The translations under genes and the position numbers were made by a program. A stretch of 20,463 bases of DNA from NCBI GenBank assembly GCA_964602275.1, contig CAZRQF010000019.1, positions 1-20,463 of the forward strand, in the 5' to 3' direction. Below, piece by piece: positions 6,951 through 14,306 of the stretch. Position 1 is the first letter of the stretch; each line of letters opens with the position of its first letter. The stretch comes from RGIG6291 sp964602275 (GTDB lineage Bacteria; Bacillota; Clostridia; TANB77; UBA1234). Below the pieces are notes generated by a model that had not been told where the DNA came from, did no database searches, and saw only the letters and a list, made by a program, of their open reading frames with translations.

Positions 6951-7510
6951 CAGACGATGGCAAGAACCTGCCGTCCGAGTACCATGTTCGTGTGAAGTGG
7001 GATGTTGAAAATGGCGTTTACAACGCTACCGCAACTGATGGCAAGGATGACTTCCAGAACTTTAGCTGGAATTGCACCAGCCTTGAGTATGAAGTGAATA
7101 CCTATACTGGTACTGATGGTGCTGATGTGCGTTCGGGCAACTGGGCGACTACTCCTAAGGTTGCGTTCGAAGTGACTAACGCTTCTACTCCTGATAAGCC
7201 CATTAAGATTGCTGCTTCTATGGCTGCGAATGGTTGGGCTTCTCTGCTGAAGGCTGCTTCTCTGGAAGATCAGAATAGCACTTTTGGTACTGTGACTGTT
7301 GCTCCTGTTCTGATTGCTAACATGGGCACTGGTGTGAACTCCTATGAAGAGGGCGTTGTTGGCACTGCTGCTCACAATGTTGAGGGTTACACCTATGTCC
7401 TGAATTGGGACTATGATGCTCTGAACACTCTGGCACTTGCTTCTCTGAAGAACAATAGTGCTACCACTGAGCTCACTGCTACCTTCGTGGTGACCATCAC
7501 CACTCCGTGA
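6788..7510 (+). CDS. Secreted protein, tandem paralog 2
   Basis: 240 aa, same plan as paralog 1: identical signal peptide (cleavage after Ala23) and identical residues up to 54, then a diverged domain. Marks of the shared domain are NFSWNCTSLEY, TPKVAFEVTNASTPDK, a Trp in ANGWASLL, VLIANMGTGVNSYEE and YVLNWDYDALN, ending TFVVTITTP. The lone cysteine of the WNC motif is kept; there is no other cysteine in the mature protein. No wall-anchoring signal is visible. Differences from paralog 1 fall in clusters (residues about 85-118, 137-172 and 186-194) between well-kept blocks, which gives a mosaic look that suits surface loops under diversifying pressure or past recombination. High-GC codon use as in paralog 1. 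Transcribed alone from its own promoter and ended by a double-hairpin terminator. Function unknown. Confidence 0.92.
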   Translation: MKKILSVVLALVMMLSLSAVAFADAADEVVHNGTLPAESSQDVKITINGLHAGGADDGKNLPSEYHVRVKWDVENGVYNATATDGKDDFQNFSWNCTSLEYEVNTYTGTDGADVRSGNWATTPKVAFEVTNASTPDKPIKIAASMAANGWASLLKAASLEDQNSTFGTVTVAPVLIANMGTGVNSYEEGVVGTAAHNVEGYTYVLNWDYDALNTLALASLKNNSATTELTATFVVTITTP

Positions 7511-7534
7511 TTACTCAAAGTTAACAAAAACTAA

Positions 7535-7584
7535 AAAGCTAGCATAGCTTTGGGATACCGATTTTTTAATCGGTATCCTTTTTT
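7535..7584 (+). terminator. Double-hairpin terminator of paralog 2
   Basis: AAAGCTA/TAGCTTT (7535-7541, 7545-7551) then GGATACCGATT/AATCGGTATCC (7553-7563, 7568-7578) and six T. Compared with copy 1, the pair G6433-C6453 has become A7555-T7576, a compensatory change that keeps the stem. Confidence 0.93.
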
Positions 7585-7607
7585 GTTGCAAAAAAATGCC
7601 AAAAAGG

Positions 7608-7636
7608 TTGACATAGTTAGTTGATTATTGTATAAT
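7608..7636 (+). promoter_or_regulatory. Consensus promoter of the 309-aa/1355-aa surface operon
   Basis: TTGACA (7608-7613), exactly 17 bp, TATAAT (7631-7636). A leader of about 115 nt follows. Its 3' end (GACGACTA...AGGAGGAAAA, 7730-7752) resembles the 3' end of the two paralog leaders, but the three-way junction is absent. Confidence 0.88.
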
Positions 7637-7679
7637 ATTACCGTATCCGAATATTTTTATTTTGAAAGGAGAGTTTCTT

Positions 7680-7700
7680 TTGAAAAAGGAAGATGGCTGA
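7680..7700 (+). CDS. Possible 6-codon leader peptide
   Basis: TTG AAA AAG GAA GAT GGC TGA, with AAAGGAGAG eight bases upstream of the TTG. An otherwise unexplained good ribosome site in the leader of the surface operon makes a short upstream peptide possible. It may equally be chance, or the site may serve ATG 7693, which is in frame with the next gene. Confidence 0.22.
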   Translation: MKKEDG

Positions 7701-7758
7701 AATGTTTGCAAAAAGTGTACTAACATGCATGACGACTAAAAGAAGGAGGAAAACCCAA

Positions 7759-8688
7759 ATGAAAAAGACTTTTTGCCTGTTTATTACCCTTTGCCTGCTT
7801 GTTGCTGCCTGTGTTTCGACTGCTTCGGCTGTTGAAGTGCTTCCAATGAATGGAGCTTACACGCCGGGCGAAACTCCTACCGAGCCTATTGTTACTCCCG
7901 ATCCTCGGGCTGTACAAGTTGGTTCTGATAGGGAAGACCTTGTAGAAAATGGTGACTTTGAAGATCACGGCACTGTTTGGGTCGAATGGAGTGGTACAGC
8001 GATTTCTTTGTATGGTTGTACAACCGCAAAGATTAACTATACCAATCCTAGCCGGTCTAATATTGGTGTTGTGATGTCCATGGCGATTTTTGACGAAGAC
8101 TTGATTGAGTATTTTGGTACTACTTTTAGGTCTAAGGATGAACAAATCGCTTTGGCTAAGACAGGACTTGAAGCACTTAATGAAGGCCTGAGCCTTGGTA
8201 GTGCTTCTAAGATGGTAACAATCACGGATTACTTTGGCGATATGATCTCTGAAGAAGTTGAAGCTCTTTCTCCTGAACAACTGATAAATATTCTTGGCAA
8301 TAAGAATTTTATCGGTATGAATGCTGAAGAACTTCGAAATCTCAAGGAAGAAGACCTGGCAAACCTTAGTGAAGATAAACTTCTTGAGCTTGCCAAGCTT
8401 GGAGATTACAATCCCAAAGAGTGGTACTATGTGATTGGTGAAAACGCACTGATTAATCCTGGTTGGGCAATCTATGAAATCGACCTCTATACGCTTCCTG
8501 GGCTTCTTGTGTTGCCTAAGGGCGAGTATAAGGCTGTGTATGTTCTGAATGCGTACATGGAAGATAAGAATGAAATGTCTGATTTCTTCATTCATCTTCC
8601 CATCACGCTTAAGGTTCAGGACGACCTGCCCGAAGATTTGCAAAAAGAGTATGGAGTATCGATGGCAGTTCGTATTGACAACAAGTAA
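7759..8688 (+). CDS. Exported protein of unknown function, first gene of the surface operon
   Basis: 309 aa from ATG 7759, chosen because AGGAGG (7744-7749) lies 9 bases upstream and a signal peptide starts there. An in-frame ATG at 7693 would add 22 basic residues before the signal and is unlikely. The signal MKKTFCLFITLCLLVAAC offers both a lipobox-like VAAC (Cys18) and a signal peptidase I site after Ala24 (ASA). A Thr/Pro-rich stretch (34-50) follows. Residues 60-110 and 220-288 look like beta strands (for example IGVVMSMAIFDEDLI and KAVYVLNAYMEDKNEMSDFF), split by an acidic helical insert (about 125-215) with Leu-rich LSPEQL/LKEEDL/LSEDKL repeats. No enzyme motif seen. It precedes the giant protein by 21 bp, so the two are probably co-expressed and may interact. 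CGG codons at 7906 and 8053 are read in frame. Possibly a chaperone or anchor for the giant protein; this is inference. Confidence 0.87.
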   Translation: MKKTFCLFITLCLLVAACVSTASAVEVLPMNGAYTPGETPTEPIVTPDPRAVQVGSDREDLVENGDFEDHGTVWVEWSGTAISLYGCTTAKINYTNPSRSNIGVVMSMAIFDEDLIEYFGTTFRSKDEQIALAKTGLEALNEGLSLGSASKMVTITDYFGDMISEEVEALSPEQLINILGNKNFIGMNAEELRNLKEEDLANLSEDKLLELAKLGDYNPKEWYYVIGENALINPGWAIYEIDLYTLPGLLVLPKGEYKAVYVLNAYMEDKNEMSDFFIHLPITLKVQDDLPEDLQKEYGVSMAVRIDNK

Positions 8689-8709
8689 GAGAATTGGGAG
8701 GATAAAAAA

Positions 8710-11700
8710 ATGAGTAAAAGGTCCTTTTTCCACCGGTTTGTGGCACTTTTTCTTTGCGTGTGCTTTCTTGTGGCAGCTTGCCCTATGCAGGTATTCGCAG
8801 AAGAAGTTAATGGCCTTGCGACGAACACTGACTTGCCGGATGGTAGCGTGGTTGTGATTGTTCCTTCGCCTAGCGCAGAAGACTTGGAAGATGATGTAGA
8901 AGAAACTGTTACAGAACCTACCGTAGAGCCGACTAGCGAACCTGCTACCGAGCCTACCGTAGAGCCGACTAGCGAACCTACTGTTGAACCTACTGTAGAG
9001 CCGACTAGTGAGCCTGTTGTTGAACCTACCGTAGAACCTGCTACCGAGCCTACTGAAACTTTTAATGTTTATATTTACTTCATGGATATGTCTGGCAAGT
9101 ATCTTTGCAATAGATATGAAAAAGAAGTAATTAGCGGCGAAAGTTTTAAGCTCGGCAATAGCTACGAACTTCCGTATGTAAATGGTTACACTCCCGTTAA
9201 GCTGGAAAATGAAACTACTGGTGAACATTCTTACAACATTGGCGAATTTAAAAAGTTTTTCACAATTGATAATGTAAATCGTGAAATGAAGCTTTTTGTT
9301 TTCTATGATGTTGTAGAAGCGACTGCAGAACCCACCGCAGAGCCGACTAGCGAACCTACTACCGAGCCTGATGTTGACCCCAATTTTGAGGCACAGTATG
9401 GCGACTTGTATGGTGTTATGCTTTTGGCAGGTGCTTTTGAAGTATCTACCGATGGCGTATATGCAGTTGTGTGCGATGGTGTCATGATTGGCAAGTATGC
9501 ACCTGGTCAGACCGTTACTCTTACCGTTCCTACCAAGGATGGGTATGATTTTACGGGTTGGAAAGTGGTTTGCTCCGAAGCTGTTACTATCTCTGAAAAC
9601 TCCTTCACGATGCCTAGTGCACCGGTTGGTATTGTTTCTCAGTGGAAAGCTCAGACAAATCAGATTGCAATCTACTATGTGACCACTAGTGGCACTCGCC
9701 TTTACGATGCTGACTTCTCTACGGTGCTTCGTGGTTCTTCGTTTGACTTAAGTGATGGTTTCACGCTTCCTGCAGTTGATGGTTATACGGCAACGAGTAT
9801 TAAGCACAATGGCACTACCTACACTAACATTTCTGATTACAAGGACATTATCAAGGTTGATAATGTGGCAAATGACGAAGTGTTCTATGTTGTGTATGAG
9901 CCTGCTGATACTACCTATACCGTAAAGTACTATCTGCAGAACTTTGATGAAACTTACACTGAAACTACTGATTCCTTCACGAAAAATGGCAAGTTCGGCG
10001 AAACGGTTCTGGCAAGTTCCAATGTTAAGGACTATGCAGGCTTTACTTGGAACGGTGAAGAAGATGAGATTACTTTGACTAGCAATAGTGAAAGCAACCT
10101 TATCAATATTTACTACACCAGAAACACTTACAAGCTGAATTATCAGCATGGTAGTGAAACCGAGACCATTTATGTGAAGTATGGCGAAACTGTTGACACG
10201 GCAACGCTTGGCACTCCCGTTCGAGTTGGTTATACTTTCGCTTCTTGGAAGTATGCTGATGAAACGGCTGTACCTCAGAGTTTTGCAATGCCGGCACACG
10301 ATGTAACTTTGATTGCAGCGTGGGATCCCGCCACTGTGAGCTATATGGTTTACTACTGGCAGGAAACTCTTGCTTCTGCAAACAATGTTGACGAAATTGA
10401 GGGTTACGACTTCGTAGAGTCTGAAAGCTTTACCGCAACTACTGGTAGCTCCGTGAATGGTACAAATACGAAGTCTTTTACGGGCTTTGAGTTCCACCAC
10501 GGTGATGAAAATGTAACTGTGGTAGCTGATGGTTCTACTATCGTAAATGTCTACTACAGCCGTAGTTGGTACAAGTATGAATTCTACAAGGATTCAAGGC
10601 TCTATCACACTCTGAACTACAAGTATGGTGCAAACCTTGCTGAAGAACCGTATGATTGGCCTGTGATTAGTGGGTATCGTTGGGGTCGTTCTACTTCGAA
10701 CACCTATGGTTGCCCGAAGTATGCTGTCGAAGCTGAGAATGTGACGCTGTATGCTTATACAACTAGCAAAACTGCTAATCTGTACGGTTGGTATGAAGAT
10801 GGAACTGTTGAGTTGCTGAATACTTGGGCAAGTGAGCCTAGCGAGTGGAGTGCTTCTCAGAAGTATACCCCCGAAGGTTACACGGCCTACTATTACGGCA
10901 CTGACAATCCTCTTCCGCAAACTCCAGATGGTACGCAGGTTTTTCCTACCGGAAGTGATGGAGATACTTACTATGGTTACTGGGTATCGCTGAAGAAGAA
11001 TACTTACACGCTTACTCTGAACAATGGCGAAAGCGATATTGGTTCTCATGCTTATCTGTATGATGCCGATATTTCTAACGCTCTGAGTGATATGGGTATT
11101 AGTGAAGTAACACCTCCTACTGCGTATGCCGAGTATGAATTTGATGGTTGGACTTGGATGCATCAAGCTTATTCTCTTGAGGGTAAGAAGATGCCTGCAA
11201 GCAACATGGTTCTTGTCGCTTCTTGGAAAGCTCCCGTTTATACGGTGAATTTCTATGACGATGAAACTATGGCAAACCTCATTCATACCGAGCAGGTTGA
11301 GCGTGGTAAGACTGTGACACAGCATCCTGCAAATCCTGAAAAGGAAAATCGAGAGTTCATCGGCTGGTTCTATCTTGATGGCGATACCGAAAAACTGTAT
11401 GTTGAAGGTAAAATCATCAATAGTTCCATTGATGTGTATGCCAAGTGGATCGTGAGCGACGAGATTAAGGCGCAAGTGACCATTGTGCACAACTATTATG
11501 AAGGCGATGGCACTACTTTGATTAAGACCGAACAGGATACCGAGCAGGGCATCGTGAACAAGACTCTGACAGCTTACGCCAGGAGCGAAAATGGTTTCTA
11601 TCCTGATGTGCTTTCTCAGAACATTCTTGTTGGCGAAAATGCAAGTGAAAACATTCTTACATTCAACTACACTCAGATGACCGATGTACAGTACACTGTT

Positions 11701-12777
11701 CACTATGTGGACGGCGAAGGAAACAAGATTATTTCTGACAAGGTAGCGACTACAAGTCAGCTTATCATTGTTGAGGAGTATGTCTACATTCCTAGCGCCA
11801 CTCCGAGAATTCTTGCTCAGGAACTTCGTTTGACTTCTAATCCCGAAAACAATGTACTCACTTTTGTGTACGATGTTGAGGGGACTACAAGTTACACGAT
11901 TATGTACTGGCAGGAACAGCTTGATGGTGGTTACGCCGAAGTGGAAGCCGACCGTATCGTGGTAAGCGATGCTCGTTATTACACGCAGGTTTCTGTAACT
12001 AGCGAGCAGATGAAGAGCTACGAGGGCTTTGAGTACGATGCGAGCATTAGCAACACTTCTGAATGGCTTATGCCTGACGAAGTTGTGGTGCTTAACTTGT
12101 ACTACAATCGTAATGAATTCACTGTAAGCTACATGTATACTAACACGATTGATGGTGTTACGATGCCTGAGCTGCCTGAAAGCAAAACTTACAAGTTTGG
12201 TGCAGAGGTAACTGTGGCTGATAACAACCTTAGTATCGAAGGTGCACCGTGGTACGAATTCAAGGGCTGGTATCGTCAGGATGATACAGTTGAAACTGTA
12301 GTTACATCCTTTGAGATGCCAAGTAGTGATGTCGTGCTGTATGGTTACTTCGAGCTCGTGGAATATTACATTACGGTTGAGTGGACTCATGAAGACGGCT
12401 ACTACCATGGCGGTACATACTCTTGGAATTGCAAAACGCTTGAGTATGTGCAAGACACTACCAAGGCCGGTTGGAGTACTACTCCCTATGTCAAGTGCGT
12501 GGTTAAAAATTACGGCACTAAGGCTGTAAACCTTAACTTTGAAGCTGATGTTGACAAGTGGGAAAGCTACTTCAAGAGCGGCACTAATCCCTTCAAGAAT
12601 CTCGAAACGGTTCGGCTCGAGGGTGGGGCAACCTATACCTTTGAGTTTAGAAACGACATCGAGCTTCAGTGGGATTACGACAAACTGAATGACGAAGCAG
12701 CAGACATTGCCATTAACGGCAAATCTGCAACAGAAGAAACCAACTCCTTTAGTCTTGATGTTTTCAAGGCTGACTAA
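8710..12777 (+). CDS. Giant surface protein with InlB/MucBP-like repeats and a paralog-like C-terminal domain
   Basis: 1355 aa. Signal peptide 1-30 (VFA|EE), again with a lipobox-like VAAC (Cys24). Residues 68-116 and 205-220 are Pro/Thr/Glu repeats. Then come beta modules: two sister modules at 117-198 and 317-397 (YxxxxSGxxLY..., GYTPVK/GYTATS, IDNV/VDNV); InlB/Flg_new-type repeats near 252-316, 473-540, 765-842, 843-914 and 1137-1216, each ending in the GYxFxxW...MPxxDVxLxAxW pattern; and MucBP-like modules near 401-471, 542-618, 922-988, 992-1056 and 1060-1135 (TVHYVDGEGNKI is typical). Residues 1222-1355 are homologous to the two small secreted proteins. No LPXTG, SLH or C-terminal membrane segment, so attachment is unclear: lipid at Cys24, or binding through the last domain. 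RBS GGGAGG at 8696-8701. Likely an adhesin or matrix protein; partner unknown. Confidence 0.92.
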   Translation: MSKRSFFHRFVALFLCVCFLVAACPMQVFAEEVNGLATNTDLPDGSVVVIVPSPSAEDLEDDVEETVTEPTVEPTSEPATEPTVEPTSEPTVEPTVEPTSEPVVEPTVEPATEPTETFNVYIYFMDMSGKYLCNRYEKEVISGESFKLGNSYELPYVNGYTPVKLENETTGEHSYNIGEFKKFFTIDNVNREMKLFVFYDVVEATAEPTAEPTSEPTTEPDVDPNFEAQYGDLYGVMLLAGAFEVSTDGVYAVVCDGVMIGKYAPGQTVTLTVPTKDGYDFTGWKVVCSEAVTISENSFTMPSAPVGIVSQWKAQTNQIAIYYVTTSGTRLYDADFSTVLRGSSFDLSDGFTLPAVDGYTATSIKHNGTTYTNISDYKDIIKVDNVANDEVFYVVYEPADTTYTVKYYLQNFDETYTETTDSFTKNGKFGETVLASSNVKDYAGFTWNGEEDEITLTSNSESNLINIYYTRNTYKLNYQHGSETETIYVKYGETVDTATLGTPVRVGYTFASWKYADETAVPQSFAMPAHDVTLIAAWDPATVSYMVYYWQETLASANNVDEIEGYDFVESESFTATTGSSVNGTNTKSFTGFEFHHGDENVTVVADGSTIVNVYYSRSWYKYEFYKDSRLYHTLNYKYGANLAEEPYDWPVISGYRWGRSTSNTYGCPKYAVEAENVTLYAYTTSKTANLYGWYEDGTVELLNTWASEPSEWSASQKYTPEGYTAYYYGTDNPLPQTPDGTQVFPTGSDGDTYYGYWVSLKKNTYTLTLNNGESDIGSHAYLYDADISNALSDMGISEVTPPTAYAEYEFDGWTWMHQAYSLEGKKMPASNMVLVASWKAPVYTVNFYDDETMANLIHTEQVERGKTVTQHPANPEKENREFIGWFYLDGDTEKLYVEGKIINSSIDVYAKWIVSDEIKAQVTIVHNYYEGDGTTLIKTEQDTEQGIVNKTLTAYARSENGFYPDVLSQNILVGENASENILTFNYTQMTDVQYTVHYVDGEGNKIISDKVATTSQLIIVEEYVYIPSATPRILAQELRLTSNPENNVLTFVYDVEGTTSYTIMYWQEQLDGGYAEVEADRIVVSDARYYTQVSVTSEQMKSYEGFEYDASISNTSEWLMPDEVVVLNLYYNRNEFTVSYMYTNTIDGVTMPELPESKTYKFGAEVTVADNNLSIEGAPWYEFKGWYRQDDTVETVVTSFEMPSSDVVLYGYFELVEYYITVEWTHEDGYYHGGTYSWNCKTLEYVQDTTKAGWSTTPYVKCVVKNYGTKAVNLNFEADVDKWESYFKSGTNPFKNLETVRLEGGATYTFEFRNDIELQWDYDKLNDEAADIAINGKSATEETNSFSLDVFKAD
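8917..9057 (+). repeat. 36-bp tandem repeat encoding a 12-residue PTVEPTSEP-type stalk
   Basis: Units start at 8917, 8953, 8989 and 9025. The first two share 27 identical bases; the third and fourth differ by a few bases. The coded period is PTVEPTSEP plus three variable residues. A shorter relative (TAEPTAEPTSEPTTEP) is at 9322-9369. Such repeats form extended stalks and can change copy number by slippage. Confidence 0.9.
12373..12774 (+). other. C-terminal domain homologous to the tandem secreted proteins
   Basis: Residues 1222-1355 of the giant protein carry the same ordered marks as the small proteins: TYSWNCKTLEY (1236-1246), GWSTTPYV (1254-1261), W1284, VRLEGGATYTF (1301-1311), LQWDYDKLN (1319-1327) and NSFSLDVF near the end. 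The order and spacing agree with domain homology. Cys1241 equals the lone Cys of the small proteins; a second Cys1263 is specific to this copy. Confidence 0.8.
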
Positions 12778-12786
12778 CAAAACTTT

Positions 12787-12818
12787 AAGCATCGTGCCGA
12801 TTGGCACGATGCTTTTTT
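12787..12818 (+). terminator. Terminator of the surface operon
   Basis: AAGCATCGTGCC (12787-12798) pairs perfectly with GGCACGATGCTT (12803-12814) around GATT, followed by T's to 12818. Confidence 0.95.
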
Positions 12819-12865
12819 ATGTCGTGATTTAACCGGACTAGTAGTCAGTTGAAAAACGACAAATA

Positions 12866-12911
12866 TTGACAAATTAGTACATTCGTACTATAATTAGTAC
12901 GGTTGTACTAA
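12866..12911 (+). promoter_or_regulatory. Consensus promoter with two TetR-type operators
   Basis: TTGACA (12866-12871), 17 bp, TATAAT (12889-12894). Operator 1, TTAGTAC-N4-GTACTAT (12874-12891), fills the spacer; operator 2, a perfect TTAGTAC-N4-GTACTAA (12894-12911), covers the start site. Two copies bracketing the -10 ahead of a tetR gene indicate tight autorepression of the operon. The GTACTA/TAGTAC word also occurs in the ABC promoter palindrome, but in the opposite arrangement. Confidence 0.88.
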
Positions 12912-12930
12912 TAAAAAAAGGGGGTGTGTT

Positions 12931-13530
12931 ATGCGTTTTTTCAAGTCTAAGAAAAATACAGAAGAGAAGATTAAAGAGGCTACTTTTGAGTTATTATCTA
13001 CCAAAGGTTATGCTCATGTTAGTATGAGAGATATTGCAAAAAAAGCCAAAACAGCACTTGGACAACTTACTTATTATTATGGCACTAAAGAAAAACTTAT
13101 TATATCTGTATTTGATGAAATTTCGGATAGTTTTATTGCTGAGATGAAGAAATATATTGATAAGAGTGCTGATAAAGTTTCTGGAATTATTAATTTTTTT
13201 GAAGATATTTACGATTCGGAAGACAAATTATATAGAGTGCTTGTTGATTTTAGTGCTCAATCATTGTGGAATGAGAAATTGAGAGAAAAGACAAAGGCGT
13301 TGTTTGAAAAGCTTTCAACAACGATTGAAGATGTATATGAAGAATGTGGAATAGATAAAGCGGAAGCCGAAATGAAGGCAAAACTTTATATTTCTAATAT
13401 TTATGGCGCTGCGGTTCAAAAAGTTATAGCAAATGGTGATTCTTCTATTGATAAAGCTATCGATTATCAAAAAGCAATGTTTAAAAAAGAAAGGGTGCTT
13501 AAAAGTGCAAAAGCAAGTGCGATATTATGA
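12931..13530 (+). CDS. TetR-family regulator of the acyl/glycosyltransferase operon
   Basis: 199 aa. Residues 11-57 form the DNA-binding domain, with the helix-turn-helix VSMRDIAKKAKTALGQLTYYYGTKEKL (30-56) carrying the family's AxxAxxxxGxxxYYxxxKExL pattern. The rest is an all-helical ligand and dimer domain with no recognisable ligand motif. RBS GGGGGTG precedes ATG. It is the first gene of the operon and sits directly behind two palindromes in its own promoter, so it should repress itself and the envelope genes behind it until a ligand, perhaps a lipid or antimicrobial, releases it. The next gene begins inside its last codons (26-bp overlap). Confidence 0.92.
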   Translation: MRFFKSKKNTEEKIKEATFELLSTKGYAHVSMRDIAKKAKTALGQLTYYYGTKEKLIISVFDEISDSFIAEMKKYIDKSADKVSGIINFFEDIYDSEDKLYRVLVDFSAQSLWNEKLREKTKALFEKLSTTIEDVYEECGIDKAEAEMKAKLYISNIYGAAVQKVIANGDSSIDKAIDYQKAMFKKERVLKSAKASAIL

Positions 13531-14306
13531 AAAAGAAACAGATGACTTTGAAGAAAACAAGATAGTACCTATAAAGATAGATGAAAATTACAAATATATT
13601 CATAAAAATCCGTTTTGGAATATTTGTGAATTTATTTGCTATCGTGTACTTGCCACACCGATTGCATATTTTTATACGAAAATAAAATTTGGTTTAAAGA
13701 TAGAAAATAAAAAGGTTTTAAATAAGTTTAAGAATACAGGATATTTTATGTATGGAAATCATACTCAAAACATGAATGATGCTTTTGCACCCACTTTAGT
13801 AAATTTTCCTAAAAGTGTAAAGGTGATTGTGCATCCTAATAATGTATCAATACCGTTTTGGGGAAATATTATAAAATTTTTAGGTCCACTTCCTATACCG
13901 GATGATTTAAAAGCACGGTAAAAATTTTTTGAAGGCAATTAGCTATAACATTTCTAAAAAAAGAGTTGTTATGATGTATCCTGAAGCTCATGTTTGGAAT
14001 TACTATACTAAGATTAGAGATTTTAGTCCAAATGTTTTTAAATATCCATTAAGAGAGAATGTGCCAACCTTTGCCGTTACTACTACTTATAAAAAGTGGA
14101 AGAAAGATAGACCAAGAATTGTTATGTATATAGATGGACCTTTTTATGCAAGTGAAAATTTAAATCAAAAAGAAAAAATGGAAGATTTAAAAAGACAAGT
14201 ACATAATGCTATGAATGAAAGAACGAAAGAAAATGAAGTAGAATATATAAAATATGTGGAAAAGAAAGAGGTAGAATATGATAAATCTAATGTTTTGTGG
14301 AAATAA
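13505..14306 (+). CDS. Acyltransferase (PlsC-like), interrupted by a +1 frameshift
   Basis: Start GTG 13505 (AAAGGGTG about 8 bases upstream) gives a protein beginning MQKQVRYYEKETDDF. Frame 0 carries the acceptor motif YGNHTQNMNDAF (His and Asp of the HxnD active site) and IVHPNNVSIPFWG, then ends at AAA GCA CGG TAA (13919-13921). A +1 shift at the CGG (13916-13918) continues KNFLKAISYNISKKRVV, followed by MMYPEAHVWNYY, the PE-type motif III, and RIVMYIDGPF, ending at 14306. The restored protein is 266 aa and complete, as expected for this family of putative 1-acyl-glycerol-phosphate acyltransferases. Between them the two halves hold every conserved motif, with no other lesion. The 3' end overlaps the GT8 gene by 29 bp. 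It probably acylates a glycolipid or phospholipid precursor at the inner membrane face. Recoding, recent mutation or sequence error are all possible. Confidence 0.85.

Noticed and set aside
7693..7758. N-terminal extension of the 309-aa exported protein from ATG 7693
   Set aside because: It would place 22 basic residues before the signal peptide. The AGGAGG at 7744-7749 clearly serves ATG 7759.
7720..9228. Long open frame on the minus strand opposite the surface operon (also 10594-12807, 5577-6398 and 6713-7375)
   Set aside because: They mirror strongly biased codons on the plus strand, have no ribosome sites and give Ser/Arg/His/Ile-rich nonsense proteins. The plus-strand genes have signal peptides, ribosome sites and known repeat domains.
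5652..12777. CGG reassigned to another amino acid or fully unassigned in this genome
   Set aside because: Four in-frame CGG codons in the surface genes sit where Arg or Lys is sensible (for example after the start of a signal peptide at 8734, and at a K/L/R column at 12613). A weakly decoded Arg codon fits better than reassignment.
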